A DNA stretch of 64,000 bases from the NCBI RefSeq assembly GCF_900564155.1, contig NZ_LS999839.1, positions 3,469,097-3,533,096 of the forward strand, given 5' to 3'. The translations under genes and the position numbers were made by a program. Of this stretch, positions 60,972 to 64,000 are shown in pieces. Within the stretch, counting starts at the first letter, position 1. Every line of letters starts with the position of its first letter. The notes under the pieces are model-generated. The model saw only the letters and a list, made by a program, of their open reading frames with translations, was not told the DNA's origin and searched no databases. This DNA is from Pedobacter schmidteae. GTDB taxonomy: Bacteria > Bacteroidota > Bacteroidia > Sphingobacteriales > Sphingobacteriaceae.

Positions 60972-62099
60972 ATGATGGACAAGAATCAGATCAAACCTTT
61001 AATTGCCAAATATCTTGAGGGCAGCGCCAGTGCTGAAGAAGCTGCTGTTGTAGAAACCTGGTACAATACTTATCAGGAAGGGGCCGATCCGGAGTTGACC
61101 GATGTAACCATTGCCGAGGCTACCCTGCGTATTCAGGATCGTTTGAATATTGAGCAGCAGGTAACCAAAACCAGTCTTTGGCCTCGCATTGCCGCTGCGG
61201 CTGCAATTGTCCTGGTAGTGGGAGCCGGGGTGTTTTATTTCCAGTCCAATAATAAAGCTAAAACCGAACAGGTAGTAGTTAATGCAGTCAAAGATATTTC
61301 TTCGGGAAAACAAGGCGCCACCCTTACGCTGGCCAATGGAAAGAAAATTGTATTGTCGGGTGCCAGCAAGGGAGAAATTGCCAGCGAAGCGGGTGTAAGC
61401 ATATCTATGGCCCAGGGTGGACAATTAATTTATGAAATTAAGGATCAGGCTAAGCGGGATCGTTACGCCATCAATACCCTATCTACTGCCCGGGGCGAAA
61501 CCTATCAGGTGCATTTGCCCGATGGTACCCTGGTTTGGTTAAATGCGGGTTCGACTTTAAAATATCCGGCCAGTTTTAACGCCAGCAAAGAACGTAATAT
61601 CGAATTAACCGGGGAGGCTTATTTTGAAGTGGCAAAGGATAAAATGCATCCTTTTAAAGTTAAAAGCCCGGGACAGGAAATAGAAGTTCTGGGAACACAT
61701 TTTAACATGAATGCCTATGCAGACGAAGCCAGTGTAAAAACAACCTTACTGGAGGGGAGCGTGAAGGTCCTTTCGGGCAGTTCTTCAACAATTATCGAAC
61801 CCGGCCAGCAAGCCAGTTCCAAAGGCCAGAAAATTAGTGTAGACGAAGTAAATGTAAATACGGTGATAGACTGGAAAAATGGGCTGTTCCGGTTTAAAAA
61901 TGAAGCATTGCCAAGCATTTTAAGGAAAGTTGCAAGATGGTATGATGTAGAAATCAGCTACCAGCTGGATGTTAAAAATATGCCTACGTTTAGTGGTGCC
62001 GTAGCCCGGACAGAAAATGTATCGGCTATACTAAAAATGCTGGAAGAAACCAGTGACGTTAAATTTTCAATTGAAGGAAAAACAATCATTGTACGATGA
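60972..62099 (+). CDS. FecR family anti-sigma factor (locus 3)
   Basis: 375 residues; the ATG at 60975 is an equal alternative start. A cytoplasmic part (about 1-65) is followed by a transmembrane helix (about 72-92, IAAAAAIVLVVGAGVFYF). The periplasmic part has GKQGATLTLANGKKIVLSGA, the FecR core (GETYQVHLPDGTLVWLNAGSTLKYP, GEAYFEVAKDKMHPFKVKSPGQEIEVLGTHFN) and a DUF4974-type end (LRKVARWYDVEISYQLDVKN through FSIEGKTIIV). It pairs with the sigma factor upstream and the STN domain of the SusC downstream. Confidence 0.92.
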   Translation: MMDKNQIKPLIAKYLEGSASAEEAAVVETWYNTYQEGADPELTDVTIAEATLRIQDRLNIEQQVTKTSLWPRIAAAAAIVLVVGAGVFYFQSNNKAKTEQVVVNAVKDISSGKQGATLTLANGKKIVLSGASKGEIASEAGVSISMAQGGQLIYEIKDQAKRDRYAINTLSTARGETYQVHLPDGTLVWLNAGSTLKYPASFNASKERNIELTGEAYFEVAKDKMHPFKVKSPGQEIEVLGTHFNMNAYADEASVKTTLLEGSVKVLSGSSSTIIEPGQQASSKGQKISVDEVNVNTVIDWKNGLFRFKNEALPSILRKVARWYDVEISYQLDVKNMPTFSGAVARTENVSAILKMLEETSDVKFSIEGKTIIVR

Positions 62100-62119
62100 A
62101 AAGCGGACTGACCAGTCGC

Positions 62120-62306
62120 GGATAATAAATAAACAATCAACTAAAAATAAAACAACGAAAAATGGAGAAATAGCTACACACCGGAAGTTAACGGGCAAAA
62201 AAAAGCCATGAAAGTGTAACTAGCACCTGCATGGCCAAAGGCCGGGTTAACCCCTAAAAACAATTTTGCGAACAGTCTTAATGTATTAACCCAACTAAAC
62301 GAAAGT
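62120..62306 (+). promoter_or_regulatory. Leader of susC, locus 3
   Basis: ATAAT, nine bases, then ATCAACTAA (62136-62144) repeat the core of the leaders of loci 1 and 2. The rest differs: GGCC-AAA-GGCC (62233-62243) and the palindrome GGGTTAACCC (62244-62253) lie closer to the start codon. The leader is about 70-90 bases longer and has no six-codon mini-ORF at the same place. Confidence 0.5.
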
Positions 62307-64000
62307 ATGAAAATAAATGCTTTTAACCTAGGGATGGCACGTTTGCGGCTACCCTATAAAATTCTGTTAATTATGAAATTTGTCATAATTATTCTTTTTG
62401 CCAGTCTAATGCAGGTAAGTGCAGCCAGTTTTGCGCAAAGGCTTACTTATGCCAAAAAAAATGTGACCCTGGAACAGGTATTCCAGGAAATTGAAAAGCA
62501 GACGGGCTACCAGGTGTTGTATTCCGATCAGAAGGTGAACGATGCCAAGCGGCTGATTGTGAATTTTAAGAATTCCAATCTTCAGGAAGTGATGGATTTT
62601 TGCCTCAAAAATGAATCACTGACTTATAGAATAGAGCAGAAAACGATTCTGATCAGAGACAAAGTTTCTGCCGTTCCAAACAAAACGCTGACGGCCTTTG
62701 CAATAGAACTGAGGGGAAGAATCACGGATGCCAAAAACCAACCATTGGTTGGGGTAAATATAATGGTAAAGGGTAAAAAACTAGGAGTGAGCTCAGATAG
62801 TGATGGTCGTTATACCATCAGTGTGGAAGAATCTGATGTCCTTTCCTTTAGTATGGTGGGCTTCAAAACACAGGAACTGGCAGTTAAAGGTCGGCAGCAA
62901 TTGAACGTGACCTTGCTGGAAGATATTGGCGAGCTGGAGCAGCTGGTGATTACCGGTTATGGGAAAAAGAAAGTGAGCGAACTGACAGGAGCAATGGTAA
63001 CGGTTCAGGGCGAAGCATTAAAACAAGCGGCATCGGCAACCATCGCTCAGAATTTAAAAGGTAAAATGGCCGGACTGATTGTGAGCGACCCGGGAGGTAA
63101 CCCTGCTGATGCATCCAGCTTAAACGTAAGGGGAGTGGGCTCGTTGGGTGGTAATAGTTCCACGCAACCTCTTGTTGTGATTGATGGATTGATCCAGGAT
63201 GCTACAAATATTCCTGGTATACCAGGCGCCGGGAATATCATTAACCTGAGCCCGAACGATGTGGAATCGGTGACTTTACTAAAAGATGCCGCTTCTACTT
63301 CCCTATATGGTGCCAGAGCTGCTAATGGGGTATTGGTTATTACCACCAAAGCCGGATTAGGCCAGAAAGGCAGGAAGCCGCAGTTGAACCTCGAATCCAA
63401 TTTTAGCTGGGAGAATCCGGTTTTCGGAAACTTCAGAATGATGAACAGCGCAGAACGCTATGATCTGCTTAGCCAGGCCTATAGCAATGATTATAGAAAA
63501 TTGAATCCAACCAAAACAGATGCGGAGGTACAAGCTTACCTGGCTACAGTAATGCCCGATAGACAGGCGGCCCTCGCTAGCAATACCGACTGGATGCGTG
63601 AAGGTTACAGGGTGGGGCAGATTCAACGTTATAACTTATCGTTGACAGGTGCTACCGAAAAATTCAACTACTATGCCGGAGCTACTTATCACAAAGAATT
63701 GCCGGTGGCCATAACTGATAAATTTGAGAAATATGGTTTAAGGATCAATACCGAATATAGACCTACGGATAAACTGACCATTACTACGGGATTTAATGGG
63801 ACTTTTTCACCACTCATGAGCTCGGGCTTGAGCAATTACCGTACTAATCTTTATAGAATGATGCCATGGGACTATCCACGAAATGCGGATGGCAGTTATC
63901 GCCTGGGCGGACCCAACGAAAGCAATTGGTATTCCAAAGGAGCTTTTAACCCGCTGTACAGTACGCAAAAAGACCTCAACTACCGTTATGATAAAATATA
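62307..64000 (+). CDS. SusC/RagA-like TonB-dependent receptor with STN domain (locus 3), cut by the window end
   Basis: The frame is open from the ATG at 62307 to the last base, giving the first 564 residues of a protein that should reach about 1100. A ~22-residue tail (MKINAFNLGMARLRLPYKIL) precedes the signal peptide (about 23-43, ending ASFAQ). STN is at about 52-117, followed by a carboxypeptidase-regulatory-like domain (135-205, LRGRITDAKNQPLVGVNI). The plug (210-350) has LEQLVITGYGKKKVSELTGA, PLVVIDGLIQD and SVTLLKDAASTSLYGARAANGVLVITTKAG. The start of the barrel follows. No SusD gene is visible because the window ends. With the sigma and FecR genes upstream it repeats the loci 1 and 2 design. 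Confidence 0.92.
   Translation, partial: MKINAFNLGMARLRLPYKILLIMKFVIIILFASLMQVSAASFAQRLTYAKKNVTLEQVFQEIEKQTGYQVLYSDQKVNDAKRLIVNFKNSNLQEVMDFCLKNESLTYRIEQKTILIRDKVSAVPNKTLTAFAIELRGRITDAKNQPLVGVNIMVKGKKLGVSSDSDGRYTISVEESDVLSFSMVGFKTQELAVKGRQQLNVTLLEDIGELEQLVITGYGKKKVSELTGAMVTVQGEALKQAASATIAQNLKGKMAGLIVSDPGGNPADASSLNVRGVGSLGGNSSTQPLVVIDGLIQDATNIPGIPGAGNIINLSPNDVESVTLLKDAASTSLYGARAANGVLVITTKAGLGQKGRKPQLNLESNFSWENPVFGNFRMMNSAERYDLLSQAYSNDYRKLNPTKTDAEVQAYLATVMPDRQAALASNTDWMREGYRVGQIQRYNLSLTGATEKFNYYAGATYHKELPVAITDKFEKYGLRINTEYRPTDKLTITTGFNGTFSPLMSSGLSNYRTNLYRMMPWDYPRNADGSYRLGGPNESNWYSKGAFNPLYSTQKDLNYRYDKI

Noticed and set aside
1..64000. CRISPR arrays, tRNA or rRNA genes, insertion sequences and prophage genes
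   Set aside because: No regularly spaced direct repeats, cloverleaf-type sequences, transposase or phage-structural proteins were recognised on reading; a covariance-model search was not possible.

Overview
The window looks like chromosome of a Bacteroidota bacterium, most likely family Sphingobacteriaceae (Pedobacter-like). The reasons are the type IX secretion genes, three sigma/anti-sigma/SusC loci, SusC proteins with STN domains and long N-terminal tails, TAnnTTTG-type -7 promoter boxes, no clear Shine-Dalgarno reliance, and a two-armed palindromic repeat of a kind I associate with such genomes. No rRNA, tRNA, CRISPR array, transposase or phage gene was seen. The genus is an inference.

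Layout. 1-1735: the 3' end of a large secreted protein with a type B type IX sorting domain, followed by a PorP/SprF-like partner and a terminator. 1920-2438: a membrane protein ending in a histidine-kinase dimerisation box without an ATPase domain. 2526-11782: carbohydrate-uptake locus 1 (ECF sigma factor, FecR-type anti-sigma, SusC-like receptor, SusD-like lipoprotein, a protein made of two tandem thioredoxin units). 11971-12699: an XRE regulator and a convergent YjbR-like protein.

13052-40464: fifteen co-directional genes for breakdown of a pectin-type polysaccharide, probably rhamnogalacturonan. They are two tandem family 1 pectate lyases, a large beta-helix protein, a GH140-like apiosidase, a GH43-like enzyme, two BNR/sialidase-fold proteins, a GH2 beta-galactosidase-like enzyme, two GH78-type rhamnosidases, an STN-linked alpha/beta-hydrolase, a TIM-barrel isomerase, a beta-helix protein fused to an L-rhamnose-mutarotase-like domain, a Gfo/Idh/MocA dehydrogenase and a sodium:solute symporter. 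The run holds no SusC/SusD pair of its own; locus 1 next to it may do its import. A sulfatase converges on its end (40509-42035).

42269-47430: a thioredoxin-reductase-like flavoprotein behind two operator-like palindromes, then a mutagenic-repair cassette of a Y-family polymerase (dinB) and a short DnaE-type polymerase. 47633-55761: uptake locus 2, with the same order as locus 1 (sigma, FecR, SusC, SusD, thioredoxin). 55908-58349: an outer-membrane beta-barrel protein. 58449-60283: a LytS-type kinase and LytTR response regulator. 60319-64000: locus 3 (sigma, FecR, SusC cut by the window end).

How it works together. Lyases and glycosidases in the outer layers would cut pectin, SusC/SusD pairs import oligomers, and periplasmic rhamnosidases, galactosidases and esterases finish them. 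The symporter, mutarotase-like domain, isomerase and dehydrogenase would handle the sugars. Each SusC has an STN domain that can signal through its FecR to its sigma factor. The least expected signals are a shared leader before all three susC genes (with a six-codon mini-ORF at identical spacing in two of them), the STN-esterase and beta-helix/mutarotase fusions, and the doubled thioredoxin protein.
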